A stretch of 52,705 bases of DNA, taken from the NCBI RefSeq assembly GCF_934754915.1, contig NZ_CAKVKB010000011.1, positions 1 through 52,705 of the forward strand, read 5' to 3'. How positions within the stretch are numbered: the first letter of the stretch is position 1; every line of letters begins with the position of its first letter. The translations under genes were made by a program, and so were the position numbers. The DNA comes from an uncultured Clostridium sp. Its GTDB lineage: Bacteria; Bacillota; Clostridia; Clostridiales; Clostridiaceae. The notes beneath the pieces are model-generated. The model searched no databases. It was not told the origin of the DNA and saw nothing but the letters and a program-made list of their open reading frames with translations. Shown here in pieces: positions 1 through 8,115 of this stretch.

Positions 1-19
1 TTTAGAATACACTCTTTAA

Positions 20-120
20 TGAATAAAAAACCACACTGATGTTTTTAATTACTTTCCATTATTGAAATGGTAAAAAACTGAAAGCATGCTTTCACCAATC
101 TCTGCAACATCGATGTGGTT
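20..120 (-). terminator. Branched, terminator-like structured RNA after the antiterminator gene
   Basis: Read on the minus strand, bases 120-106 pair with 43-29 (13 of 15 bp). They enclose a 16-bp perfect palindrome, TGAAAGCATGCTTTCA (79-94), and a small hairpin, CCATT/AATGG (56-60 with 66-70). The outer stem is followed by a run of six T, so it has the form of an intrinsic terminator closed around a three-way junction. It lies 9 bp beyond the stop of the antiterminator gene. It could simply end that transcript, or it could be the controlled leader of the next minus-strand gene, which is outside the window. I recognise no named riboswitch consensus. Confidence 0.5.
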
Positions 121-129
121 TATATTCGA

Positions 130-984
130 TTATTCTTTTCTACACACTCTAAATCTCTCAATATGAATACTCAAACATGCTATTTCTTCTTCTGTAACTA
201 AAACCCCTATATTTTCTTCAATTATTTTGGCTACTCCTTCAGATATTTTATATGACTTTTTATATGCTTTTTTTATAATAGATGCCAAATCATTATCAAC
301 AGTATTGTTAGTCAATATTCTCTGAATTGCAAATTTAACATGAGTTGAGAATCTTGCATAATCTAACGAATTTTTATTTATTGACATGCCTATCTTCTTT
401 TCTACATAGCAGGCAATTTCATTTAATAAGCTTGTATTTTTAACAGTATTAGATATTTTTTCTCCATTTAATGCAGAATATATATGTAAAGCTATAAACC
501 CAATTTCTCCATCAGGTATACTTATACTTGAATAGTCTGATATTATTCTTCCAACTATCTTTGCCAGCTCATATGCTTTAGGATATAATGTTTTTGTCTC
601 TATTAAAAACGGATTTTCAATTTCTTCATTATTCTTAAGTCTCTTTACTGCAAAAAACAAATGATCTACAAGTCCTATATGTATCCTTTCATTTAATTCT
701 ATATCTATCATATTTGAAATTTTATAAATAGCTTCTTCACATACAGCAAAAAAATCATTATCTATTTCATCAACAAGATATTTTAAATCATTTATATTTT
801 CTTTATTTTCTATAACAAAAACTTTTTCAACATCTGTTCCTTGAGGGATTACTTCATTAGGCTTCTTAGCAAAACCTATTCCCTTTGCAAAAAGTATCTT
901 TTCTTTATCATTTGAATTAACCAAAACAATGTTATTATTGAATACTTTTGACACAACTTCATCTTTAACAAGTCTTATCCCCAT
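130..984 (-). CDS. BglG/LicT/GlcT-family transcription antiterminator
   Basis: RNA-binding antiterminator of the PTS-controlled family. When active, the N-terminal CAT domain (about residues 1-57) binds an RAT hairpin in a leader RNA and prevents terminator folding. Two PRD domains follow (about 65-170 and 180-284). Their conserved phosphorylatable histidines are visible: H102/H108 and H167 in PRD1, H215 and H274 in PRD2. The 284-aa length is normal. The ATG is preceded by AAGGAG at a good distance. In the family the target is usually a sugar PTS or glycosidase gene just downstream; here that position is outside the window, so the sugar cannot be assigned. GlcT, LicT and SacT are all possible. 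The stop codon is followed in frame by 26 more codons before a second stop, which I treat as non-coding. Confidence 0.9.
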   Translation of the reverse strand: MGIRLVKDEVVSKVFNNNIVLVNSNDKEKILFAKGIGFAKKPNEVIPQGTDVEKVFVIENKENINDLKYLVDEIDNDFFAVCEEAIYKISNMIDIELNERIHIGLVDHLFFAVKRLKNNEEIENPFLIETKTLYPKAYELAKIVGRIISDYSSISIPDGEIGFIALHIYSALNGEKISNTVKNTSLLNEIACYVEKKIGMSINKNSLDYARFSTHVKFAIQRILTNNTVDNDLASIIKKAYKKSYKISEGVAKIIEENIGVLVTEEEIACLSIHIERFRVCRKE

Positions 985-1047
985 AATTTTACTCCTTATA
1001 AATAATATCCATTTTAATGATATTTTTCATTAATTATAAACAAACTA

Positions 1048-2013
1048 TTATTTAAAAACACAATGATTTATTTTATAGAAATCATCTTTAATCATATAGT
1101 ATGTAACATGATCTTGCCATTTGCCATTTACCATAAGATACTTTTCATTAATTCCTGTCTCTTTAAAACCTATAGATTTTAAAACGGCTTTAGATTTTTC
1201 ATTATCCAATAATACTGAAGCTTCTACTCTATGAAGTTCCCATTCATCAAAAGCATATTCTAGAAAGAGACAGACGCTCTCTTTCATATATCCTTTTCCT
1301 TGTTCATCTTCATCTATTGAATATCCTAATATCCCACTTTTTAAAGAACCATAAACAATATTAGATAATTTAATTTTTCCTATAAGTCTATTGCTTTTAA
1401 ATATTCCTAATTCTATATTAGTCCCATTTATTAGCTGTTTATAGCTCTCATTAAGAAGATTTCGTTGTCCTTCTAATGAATAAAAATTATTATCTCTAGC
1501 TGGTTCAAATGGTGCAAGATAATTTTTATTCTTTATATAATAATTGAGAAGTTCTTCTGCATTACCTGGTGTCAAATTTTTTAATGTTACATTTTCTCCT
1601 ATAAGTTCAATAGCTGTAGCACTTTTACGCTTTAAATATTCAGCTCTTGTTATTCCAAAAGAAAACTCTGTAAGATATTCTCCTTTATAATATTCATTCT
1701 GACTTAACACGCCTTCTAAAGTAAATCCAATATCTAAAAAAGCCCTTATATCTATATTTTCTAGAACCCTTATGTTTACTTTAAATGTATTATTGTTATT
1801 AAAAGCTGCTTTTACAATCATATTTAAAGTCTCAATTAGCAATTCATAATTACTTTTTCTATAAAAATTCAGTTTTATATCGCATCGTTTTGTAGAATTA
1901 CTAAGCTCAATCATATTAAATCGACCTATTATTATATCATTACTATCTTTTATTATATATTCTTCTTCAGATGATTTATCTGTGAATATCTTCACCTTTA
2001 AATCAGATTTCAT
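1048..2013 (-). CDS. Two-domain GNAT N-acetyltransferase (RimJ/RimL-like C-terminal half)
   Basis: The C-terminal half (about residues 135-315) is a RimJ/RimL-type GNAT domain. It has the acetyl-CoA loop EQGKGYM, then the typical EASVLLDN.KS..VL...GF segment. Family members acetylate protein N-termini or small amines. The N-terminal half (about 1-130) resembles a second GNAT fold, ending in a ..IRAFLDIGF..EG segment, but I see no Q/RxxGxG/A pyrophosphate loop in it, so it is probably catalytically dead or only a binding module. The ATG at 2013 has GGGAGAG 8 nt upstream. It stands alone between the antiterminator and tcdA, 63 bp upstream of the former. The substrate is unknown. Confidence 0.8.
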   Translation of the reverse strand: MKSDLKVKIFTDKSSEEEYIIKDSNDIIIGRFNMIELSNSTKRCDIKLNFYRKSNYELLIETLNMIVKAAFNNNNTFKVNIRVLENIDIRAFLDIGFTLEGVLSQNEYYKGEYLTEFSFGITRAEYLKRKSATAIELIGENVTLKNLTPGNAEELLNYYIKNKNYLAPFEPARDNNFYSLEGQRNLLNESYKQLINGTNIELGIFKSNRLIGKIKLSNIVYGSLKSGILGYSIDEDEQGKGYMKESVCLFLEYAFDEWELHRVEASVLLDNEKSKAVLKSIGFKETGINEKYLMVNGKWQDHVTYYMIKDDFYKINHCVFK

Positions 2014-2143
2014 AATTATTCTCTCCCAAAATTCTAATGATTGATATTGTTTTATTATTTTTACTTGTCTATATACATGATTATATTATACTATATAGAA
2101 CTCTTATTATTAATAACATAAATCTTCAATAGAATTTTATATT

Positions 2144-2237
2144 TTATCCACAATTTTTTCATTATATAATTACTTATACACAAAATCCACAATATATTGT
2201 GGATAACTTTTTTGTCGTTTCAATATATTGTGGATTT
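2144..2237. promoter_or_regulatory. Cluster of DnaA boxes
   Basis: Five DnaA-box-like 9-mers lie within 94 bp. These are TTATCCACA at 2144-2152 (perfect), TTATACACA at 2174-2182 (fits TTWTNCACA), AAATCCACA at 2183-2191, TGTGGATAA at 2198-2206 (perfect, opposite strand) and TGTGGATTT at 2229-2237 (opposite strand). CCACAATATATTGTGG (2187-2202) forms a palindrome joining two of them. The surrounding intergenic DNA is very AT-rich. dnaA is not in the window, so this may be a DnaA-binding regulatory or titration site rather than oriC. Confidence 0.6.
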
Positions 2238-2248
2238 TTTACTTTTTT

Positions 2249-3019
2249 CTATTTTTTATTATTTATTCCGACTATATCCTTTATAACTTCTCCTGCTATT
2301 ATCATACCTGCAACTGGAGGTACAAATGATATACTGCCAGGAATCTGTCTTTTTTGAGCACATTTTTTAGTTCCTCCTGTACATACGCATCCAGTTTTGC
2401 ATGTAACTACATCTTCTACTTTAGGTTTCATAGGAATCTCTTCAGAATATACTACTTTTAATTTTTCAACTCCTCTTTTACGTAATTCATATCTCATAAC
2501 CTTAGCTAATGGACATACTTTTGTTTTAAACACATCTGTAACTTTAAACTGTGTAGGATCTAATTTGTTTCCTGTTCCCATACTGCTCATTATTCTTATG
2601 TTGTTTTTATAACAATATTCTGCTAATCCAAGTTTTGCAGACACTGTATCAATTGCGTCCACTACATAATCTATATCTTTGGGTACTATTTCTTCAATAT
2701 TATCTTTAGTAACAAAAGTCTGATGAGTTATAACATTACATTTTCTATTTATAGATAAAATTCTTTCTTTCATAACTTCAACTTTAGGTTTACTTATAGT
2801 ATCATATGTAGCATGTATCTGTCTGTTAAGATTAGTTAAACATACAGTATCATCATCAATAAGCGTTATTTCTCCAACTCCAGCTCTTGCTAAAGCTTCT
2901 ACTGTAAAACTTCCAACTCCTCCAACTCCAAAAACTATAACTCTGCTGTTTCTTAATTTTTCTAAGCCCTCTTTTCCTATTAAAAGCTCTGTTCTTGATA
3001 AAGAATGTTGTACTTGCAT
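2249..3019 (-). CDS. tcdA: TcdA/CsdL-type tRNA threonylcarbamoyladenosine dehydratase (ThiF/HesA E1-like)
   Basis: E1-like enzyme that uses ATP to cyclise t6A at position 37 of ANN-decoding tRNAs to ct6A. The N-terminus carries the Rossmann ATP loop GVGGVGSF (about residues 31-38), followed by the conserved acidic and DD patch around LIDDDTVCLTNLNRQ. The middle has the VVDAIDT segment, and a Cys-rich C-terminal stretch (CKTGCVCTGGTKKC, about 207-220) is typical of the clostridial members. The 256-aa length is normal. It is a single gene whose upstream side (above 3019) is a long AT-rich spacer; its 3' end abuts the DnaA-box cluster. MoeB or ThiF would be the alternative, but no thi or moa genes are adjacent. 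Confidence 0.88.
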   Translation of the reverse strand: MQVQHSLSRTELLIGKEGLEKLRNSRVIVFGVGGVGSFTVEALARAGVGEITLIDDDTVCLTNLNRQIHATYDTISKPKVEVMKERILSINRKCNVITHQTFVTKDNIEEIVPKDIDYVVDAIDTVSAKLGLAEYCYKNNIRIMSSMGTGNKLDPTQFKVTDVFKTKVCPLAKVMRYELRKRGVEKLKVVYSEEIPMKPKVEDVVTCKTGCVCTGGTKKCAQKRQIPGSISFVPPVAGMIIAGEVIKDIVGINNKK

Positions 3020-3473
3020 TTCATCTACTCCTTAAATTTAACAATTTATTTTATATTGTTTCAATATATATTCCAATTAACAATGCACAATTGACAATAA
3101 ATAATGAACTCTTTGATCAATATACAGTAACTATACTTGCTTATAATATACTATATGTTGATTTACATTTTATATTTATGTTAGTATTAAAAATTCTCAA
3201 TTATCTTTTTTAATCTCAAGCTTTATACTTTACAAATATTAGATAGATTTTAAATATAATTTTTTTAACTAAACATCTGCTTATATTTATTACAGACTAA
3301 TTATACAACAACTCAATTAATTAAATCTATCTGTTTACTATATATTTTATTCTTATAGTTAATATTACTGTAAAAAATAGCTATTAAATTTTATTTTTAA
3401 TGTTTATAATAATAATTGAGACTTCAAATAATTTTGATCATGTAATTTTATTTTTAATATCGGAGGAATAACA
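3020..3473. other. Gene-free spacer between tcdA and mtnN
   Basis: 454 bp of AT-rich DNA between two divergently transcribed genes. It holds one partial copy of the dispersed intergenic repeat (about 3064-3120). Both promoters must lie here, but I cannot pick a convincing -35/-10 pair. The mtnN ribosome site (CGGAGGA) is at its right end. I see no RNA gene or terminator. Confidence 0.6.
3064..3120 (+). repeat. Dispersed intergenic repeat, copy A (partial)
   Basis: Contains CCAATTAACAATGCACAAT followed by a second ACAATAAATAATGAAC stretch. These match the left half of copies B-E elsewhere in this window (consensus core AATTAATAATGTACAATT). The right half is not recognisable here. Confidence 0.5.
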
Positions 3474-4166
3474 ATGACAATAGGAATCATTGCTGCTATG
3501 GCAGAAGAGTTAGAAATTTTATTAAAAGATTTATCTCTAGAAGAAAAAAAAGAAAAAGCTAATATGACTTTTCATAAAGGAACTTTATATGGAAAAAACG
3601 TTGTAGCTGTAGTCTGCGGAATTGGTAAAGTAAACTCTGCTGTCTGCACTCAGATACTAATTTCTGAGTATAACGTAGATAAAGTAATAAATGTTGGTGT
3701 TGCTGGAGGAATTGGTAAAGATATTTACCCAGGTGACATTGTTATTGCTGAAAATTTAGTTCAACATGATATGGATACAAGTGCATTTGGTGATAAACTA
3801 GGACAAATTCCTAGACTTGACACATTTGATTTTAAATGTGATCCAGAATTAATATCTTTTGCTAAAAAGTCATGTGAAGAACTTTCAGATTTAAACAGTT
3901 TTACAGGAAGAATTGCTTCAGGAGATCAATTTATTGCAAATATTGAAAAAATCCAATGGCTTGATAAGGAATTTGGAGCTATTTCATGTGAAATGGAAGG
4001 TGCAAGTATTGCTCAAGTATGTTATTTAAACTCTGTACCATTTGTAGTTATAAGATCAATTTCTGATAATGCAAATAATGGAGCTCATATGGATTATGAA
4101 AAATTTGTTCCAATAGCTGTTCAAAATTCAACTAAAATTTTAAAAAGAATGTTAGAAATGATGTAA
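3474..4166 (+). CDS. mtnN: 5'-methylthioadenosine/S-adenosylhomocysteine nucleosidase
   Basis: Cleaves adenine from methylthioadenosine and S-adenosylhomocysteine in the cytoplasm; it feeds methionine salvage and the activated methyl cycle. The 230-aa protein starts MTIGIIAAMAEEL, with the catalytic-type glutamate near residue 12. It has the VVCGIGKVNSA loop, the NVGVAGGIG phosphate-site segment (about 76-84), the EMEGASIAQVC purine/ribose-binding segment (about 173) and the SISDNAN acid (about 198). These are the full hallmarks of MtnN/Pfs. The ATG has TCGGAGGA 8 nt upstream. It is a single-gene unit on the plus strand, ended by a strong hairpin shared with the convergent DUF1015 gene. Confidence 0.95.
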   Translation: MTIGIIAAMAEELEILLKDLSLEEKKEKANMTFHKGTLYGKNVVAVVCGIGKVNSAVCTQILISEYNVDKVINVGVAGGIGKDIYPGDIVIAENLVQHDMDTSAFGDKLGQIPRLDTFDFKCDPELISFAKKSCEELSDLNSFTGRIASGDQFIANIEKIQWLDKEFGAISCEMEGASIAQVCYLNSVPFVVIRSISDNANNGAHMDYEKFVPIAVQNSTKILKRMLEMM

Positions 4167-4170
4167 AATT

Positions 4171-4218
4171 CACAAAGCAAAAAAGAATGTAAGCAAAATA
4201 CTTACATTCTTTTTTGTG
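4171..4218. terminator. Bidirectional intrinsic terminator
   Basis: AAAAAAGAATGTAAG, a 7-base loop, then CTTACATTCTTTTTT: a near-perfect stem with A-run and T-run flanks, between the convergent mtnN and DUF1015 genes. It can terminate both strands. Confidence 0.9.
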
Positions 4219-4224
4219 ATACAA

Positions 4225-5481
4225 TTATTTTAATTTATGAATAAATAATCCACTTCTAAGTTTTGGTTCAAACCAAGTTGATTTAGGAGGCATTACTTCT
4301 CCCATATCTGCAACATCCATTATGTCATGAACTTCAGTTGGATACATTGAAAAAGCAACTTTCATATCAGTATTTACTCTTTTTTCAAGTTCCTTTATTC
4401 CTCTTATTCCACCAATAAAGTCTATTCTGTCTGATGTTCTTACGTCTTCGATTCCCAAAATAGGAGTCAATACATTATTTTGAAGAATTGCAACATCAAG
4501 TTGTTCTATTGCATCAAATTCATTAAATGAACCTGGTTTAGCTTCAAGAAGATACCATTCTCCTTCTAAATCCATTCCAAAAGTATGCTTTTTATAAGGT
4601 TTTATTGGTGCATTTTCTTCAGACTTGCTTATTATAAATTTATCCTCTAATTTGTTTAAGAATTCTTCTTTTGTCAATCCATTTAAGTCCTTAACTACTC
4701 TGTTATAGTCCATTACCATTAAATCATTATCAGGGAATGCAACTGCTAAGAAATAGTTAAATTCCTCATCTCCAGTATAATCTGGATGTTCTTCTCTTCT
4801 CTTTAATCCAACCTTTACAGCTGATGCTGACCTATGATGTCCATCTGCAATATATAAGTAATCTACTTCTTTAAATAAATCAACCAATTCACTTATTATT
4901 ATTTCATTATCTATCACCCATACAATGTGTTGAATTCCATCTTCAGCTACAAAATTATATACTGGTTTTCTTTTACTTTCATTTTCGATCCATGCTTCAA
5001 TAATTTCTGAAGCAATTTGTTCTTCTTTATAAGTTAAGAATATTGGACCTGTATTAGCATCACAGTAATCAACATGATTTATTCTATCTTGTTCCTTATC
5101 GGCTCTTGTAAATTCATGTTTCTTTATTATATTGTTCATATAATCATCTATTGATGCACAAAATACAATACCAGTCTGTGCTCTTCCATTCATTATTTGT
5201 CTATAAATATATAAACATGGATGTTCATCCTGAATATATTCTCCATCATTAATCATTCTATCAAGATTTTCTCTAGCTTTTTCATAAACCTTTTTATCAT
5301 GAACATCAATTGATGGATCTAAATCAATTTCAGCTCTATCAACATGAAGAAATGAATATGGATTTCCTACAACCATTTCTCTCGCTTCTTCGCTGTTCAT
5401 AACATCATAAGGTAATGCAGCTATTTTTGATGCTAATTCACTGATAGGTCTTATACCTTTAAATGGTCTAACTATTGCCAT
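4225..5481 (-). CDS. DUF1015 family protein, serine-operon associated
   Basis: A 418-aa member of the DUF1015 family (starts MAIVRPFKGIRP, with PYDVMNSEEAR and the conserved YIADGHHRSASA segment near residue 210, all family signatures). The biochemical role is not established. In clostridia the family is repeatedly found beside serA and serC, as here, so a link to serine or phosphoserine metabolism is an inference from context. The ADGHHR motif resembles a metal- or nucleotide-binding loop (ParB/Srx-like serine kinases share this general type), but I cannot prove kinase activity. ATG preceded by GGAGGAG. It is the last gene of serC-serA-DUF1015, with 227 bp separating it from serA. Confidence 0.85.
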   Translation of the reverse strand: MAIVRPFKGIRPISELASKIAALPYDVMNSEEAREMVVGNPYSFLHVDRAEIDLDPSIDVHDKKVYEKARENLDRMINDGEYIQDEHPCLYIYRQIMNGRAQTGIVFCASIDDYMNNIIKKHEFTRADKEQDRINHVDYCDANTGPIFLTYKEEQIASEIIEAWIENESKRKPVYNFVAEDGIQHIVWVIDNEIIISELVDLFKEVDYLYIADGHHRSASAVKVGLKRREEHPDYTGDEEFNYFLAVAFPDNDLMVMDYNRVVKDLNGLTKEEFLNKLEDKFIISKSEENAPIKPYKKHTFGMDLEGEWYLLEAKPGSFNEFDAIEQLDVAILQNNVLTPILGIEDVRTSDRIDFIGGIRGIKELEKRVNTDMKVAFSMYPTEVHDIMDVADMGEVMPPKSTWFEPKLRSGLFIHKLK

Positions 5482-5651
5482 TAGAAACTCCTCCTGTTCT
5501 ATATGAATATTATCAATTCTGAATTTCTCAATTCAATACATGATAATTATCTTTAATAATTAATCCTATAATTAATATATATTCTATATGTAAAATAAAT
5601 GATACATAATAATTATATTTTATCTTACATCTATTTTCTTCTACTTATTAA

Positions 5652-5692
5652 AGCTCAGAAGAGCAGACTTTTGTAAGTACACTCTCTGAGCT
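5652..5692 (-). terminator. Hairpin downstream of serA
   Basis: AGCTCAGAGAG pairs with CTCTTCTGAGCT (one bulged base) around an 18-base loop, 17 bp after the serA stop. The following T content on the minus strand is weak (TTTAAT). It may be a poor terminator or a processing/stability hairpin between serA and the DUF1015 gene. Confidence 0.4.
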
Positions 5693-5708
5693 GAAAACTT
5701 ACTTAATA

Positions 5709-6617
5709 TTATAAGTTAAAAAATTCTTTTATTATTGATACTACTTCTTCACCAATTCTAGTCTGTGCTTCATTAGTAGCAGCTCCAATATGAGGAGTTA
5801 CACTTACCTTTGCATTATTAACTAATGAAGTATTCTTTGTTGGTTCTTCTTCAAAAACATCAAGACCTGCACCAGCAATCACTCCATTATTAAGAGCTTC
5901 TTCTAATGCTGCTTCTTCAACAACTTTACCTCTTGCACAGTCAATTAAGAATGCAGTATTCTTCATTAATTCTAATTCTTTCTTTCCAATTAATGATCCA
6001 GCTTTCTTATCATATGGAACATGAAGAGAAACGAAATCTGAAGTCTTTAATAAATCTTCTAATGATAAGAAATCATATGCTAATGAATCATTCTTTCCAA
6101 ATAAATCAGTATATACAACCTTCATTCCTAAAGCTTCAGCTTTCTTTGCTAAGGATTGTCCAATTCTACCCATACCAATGATACCTAAAGTCTTACCTAA
6201 AATTTCAGTTCCTTGGTATTTCTTTTTATTCCATTCACCATTTCTCATTGTGTAGTTTGATATTCCTACAAATCTTGCAAGTGCAAACATATGAGCTAAA
6301 GCAAGTTCTGCAACTGAATTTGAGCTTGCAGCTGGAGTATTCTTTGTAGTTACTCCTACTTCATTACCTGCTGGTATATCTATATTATCAACACCAACAC
6401 CTGCTCTTATAGCTAACTTTAATTTTCCGCCTTTTTCTGCATTGAAAACATCAGCAGTAAGCTTTGTAGCTGATCTTATAACAACTGCATCAAAATCCTT
6501 TAATTTTTCACCTAATACATCTTGTTCAATATGTTCGTTAACAACTTCAACACCTAAAGCTTTTAATGCTTCAATTGATGCTGCTTGTAAACCATCGTTT
6601 GTTAATACTCTAACCAT
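5709..6617 (-). CDS. serA: D-3-phosphoglycerate dehydrogenase, short form without ACT domain
   Basis: Oxidises 3-phosphoglycerate to 3-phosphohydroxypyruvate with NAD, the first step of serine synthesis. The 302-aa protein is a complete D-2-hydroxyacid dehydrogenase. It has RAGVGVDNID (71-80), the NAD loop GMGRIG (148-153), DCARGKVV with catalytic R229, the FEEEP acid (about 256-258) and TPHIGAA with H276. It ends just after this domain, so the C-terminal serine-sensing ACT/ASB regulatory domains of long SerA proteins are absent; feedback control by serine is therefore expected to differ. serC lies 157 bp upstream on the same strand, which supports SerA over other hydroxyacid dehydrogenases. 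Confidence 0.93.
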   Translation of the reverse strand: MVRVLTNDGLQAASIEALKALGVEVVNEHIEQDVLGEKLKDFDAVVIRSATKLTADVFNAEKGGKLKLAIRAGVGVDNIDIPAGNEVGVTTKNTPAASSNSVAELALAHMFALARFVGISNYTMRNGEWNKKKYQGTEILGKTLGIIGMGRIGQSLAKKAEALGMKVVYTDLFGKNDSLAYDFLSLEDLLKTSDFVSLHVPYDKKAGSLIGKKELELMKNTAFLIDCARGKVVEEAALEEALNNGVIAGAGLDVFEEEPTKNTSLVNNAKVSVTPHIGAATNEAQTRIGEEVVSIIKEFFNL

Positions 6618-6774
6618 TTTAACTAAATCCCCCTTGATATTATGCTTATCAGATTCTTGTAATAATCTTATCTTTTTCTTTCATGTAAATTTCCCCAAAC
6701 AATGAAAGAATTCTATCAGAACATGACTAATAGAATTTCACTTCTTAACATCATTGTCCAATATTTATCTTAAA

Positions 6775-7857
6775 CTATTTATTTTCTGCTTCAAACTTCT
6801 TCATAAATTCAACTAAGTATTTTACACCTTCTATTGGCATTGCATTGTATATACTAGCTCTCATTCCACCAACTGTTCTGTGTCCCTTAATATTTTCAAT
6901 TCCGGCTTTTTTAGCTTCTGCTACAAATTTAGCATCTAATTCTTCATTTCCAGTTACAAATGGAACATTCATTAATGAACGGTCTTCTTTTACAACTGTT
7001 CCTTTAAATAATTCACTTTGATCTAAGAAATCATAAAGAATTTTAGCTTTTTCTTCATTTCTCTTCTTCATAACTTCAAGACCACCTAATTTCTTAAGAT
7101 GCTTGAATACTTTTCCGCATATATAAATACCATATGCTGGTGGAGTATTATATAAAGATTTTGCATCTGCATGTGTCTTATATGTTAACATTGTTGGTGT
7201 TCCTTCAAGTACATCTTCTGTAATTAAATCTTCACGAATAATTACAACTACAGTACCAGCTGGTCCAATGTTCTTTTGAACTCCAGCAAAAATCAATCCA
7301 TATTTAGTAACATCAACTGGTTGTGATAATATGTCTGATGACATATCTGCAACTAATATCTTTCCTTTAGTATCTGGAAGATCATGATATGTAGTTCCGT
7401 AAATTGTATTGTTGTGACAGATGTATACATAATCTGCATCATCACTAATTTTTAAATTCTTTAAATCTGGAATATAAGTAAATGTCTTATCAGCTGAAGA
7501 TGCTATTCTATTTACCTTACCATATTTTTCTGCTTCAGCTGCTGCTTTTTTTGCCCATTGCCCTGTTATGATGTAATCTGCAACTTTATTCTTCATCAAG
7601 TTCATTGGAACCATTGCAAATTGTGTTGATCCACCACCTTGAAGAAATAATACTTTGTAATTATCAGGAATGTTCATTAATTCTCTTAAATCTTTTTCTG
7701 CATCTTGAATAATTTCTTCGAATGCTTTGGAACGATGACTCATTTCCATTACTGACATTCCAGTCCCCTTATAATCTAACATTTCTTCTGCAGCTTCTTT
7801 TAAAACCTCTTCTGGTAATACAGCAGGTCCTGCTGCAAAATTATAAACTCTTGACAT
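6775..7857 (-). CDS. serC: Phosphoserine aminotransferase
   Basis: PLP enzyme that transfers the amino group of glutamate to 3-phosphohydroxypyruvate, the second step of serine synthesis (some SerC also serve in vitamin B6 synthesis). The 360-aa protein starts MSRVYNFAAGPAVLP, carries LQGGGSTQF (72-80, phosphate cup), the PLP-interacting D171 and the Schiff-base lysine K195 in AGVQKNIGPAG, and ends with the HRTVGGMRASIYNA segment. All are SerC hallmarks. ATG preceded by a GGGGGG-type site. A -10 like TATAAT lies at 7892-7897. A perfect 15-bp inverted repeat just upstream may be an operator. Confidence 0.96.
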   Translation of the reverse strand: MSRVYNFAAGPAVLPEEVLKEAAEEMLDYKGTGMSVMEMSHRSKAFEEIIQDAEKDLRELMNIPDNYKVLFLQGGGSTQFAMVPMNLMKNKVADYIITGQWAKKAAAEAEKYGKVNRIASSADKTFTYIPDLKNLKISDDADYVYICHNNTIYGTTYHDLPDTKGKILVADMSSDILSQPVDVTKYGLIFAGVQKNIGPAGTVVVIIREDLITEDVLEGTPTMLTYKTHADAKSLYNTPPAYGIYICGKVFKHLKKLGGLEVMKKRNEEKAKILYDFLDQSELFKGTVVKEDRSLMNVPFVTGNEELDAKFVAEAKKAGIENIKGHRTVGGMRASIYNAMPIEGVKYLVEFMKKFEAENK

Positions 7858-7891
7858 GAAAATTGCCCCCCAATTTTTATATTTTATAACT

Positions 7892-7965
7892 ATTATAACA
7901 TATTTTATATGATTAGGAATAACATATCAATAAAATTATTTCTATTTTTCATTGATATGTTATTC
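7892..7965 (-). promoter_or_regulatory. serC promoter region with perfect inverted repeat
   Basis: On the minus strand a TATAAT -10 (7892-7897) lies 35 bp before the serC start. GAATAACATATCAAT (7917-7931) and its exact reverse complement (7951-7965) flank a 19-base spacer and overlap the expected -35 position. This could be a dimeric operator for a serine-operon regulator or an RNA hairpin from an upstream transcript. The regulator is unknown. Confidence 0.45.
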
Positions 7966-8013
7966 TTTGCCCTAAAACTTTATCGACTTATTTTTTAAAT
8001 CCCAAATACCTTA

Positions 8014-8064
8014 AAAATATGAAAATACATATTTTTATTTATTAATACATTTTTTTCATATTTT
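8014..8064. repeat. 12-bp inverted repeat
   Basis: AAAATATGAAAA (8014-8025) is repeated as TTTTCATATTTT (8053-8064). It lies between the serC operator-like repeat and the terminator of the small Cys-rich gene. It is AT-only apart from two G/C pairs, so chance or cruciform formation are possible; no function assigned. Confidence 0.4.
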
Positions 8065-8070
8065 CATTGA

Positions 8071-8115
8071 TAAATTAAAAGCACTAGAAATATTTTTTCT
8101 AGTGCTTTTAATTTA
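8071..8115. terminator. Strong symmetrical terminator
   Basis: TTAAAAGCACTAGAAA pairs with TTTCTAGTGCTTTTAA; runs of A and T flank both sides. It overlaps the stop codon of the small Cys-rich gene on the minus strand, so that message ends almost at its stop codon. Confidence 0.88.

Noticed and set aside
1..129. T-box riboswitch after the antiterminator gene
   Set aside because: AGAGATTGGTGAAAGC looks superficially like a T-box stem I start, but there is no T-box core (GGGTGG.ACCGCG) and the element is too short.
5906..6181. Plus-strand frame opposite serA
   Set aside because: Leu/Gln-rich low-complexity translation of the opposite strand; shadow of serA.
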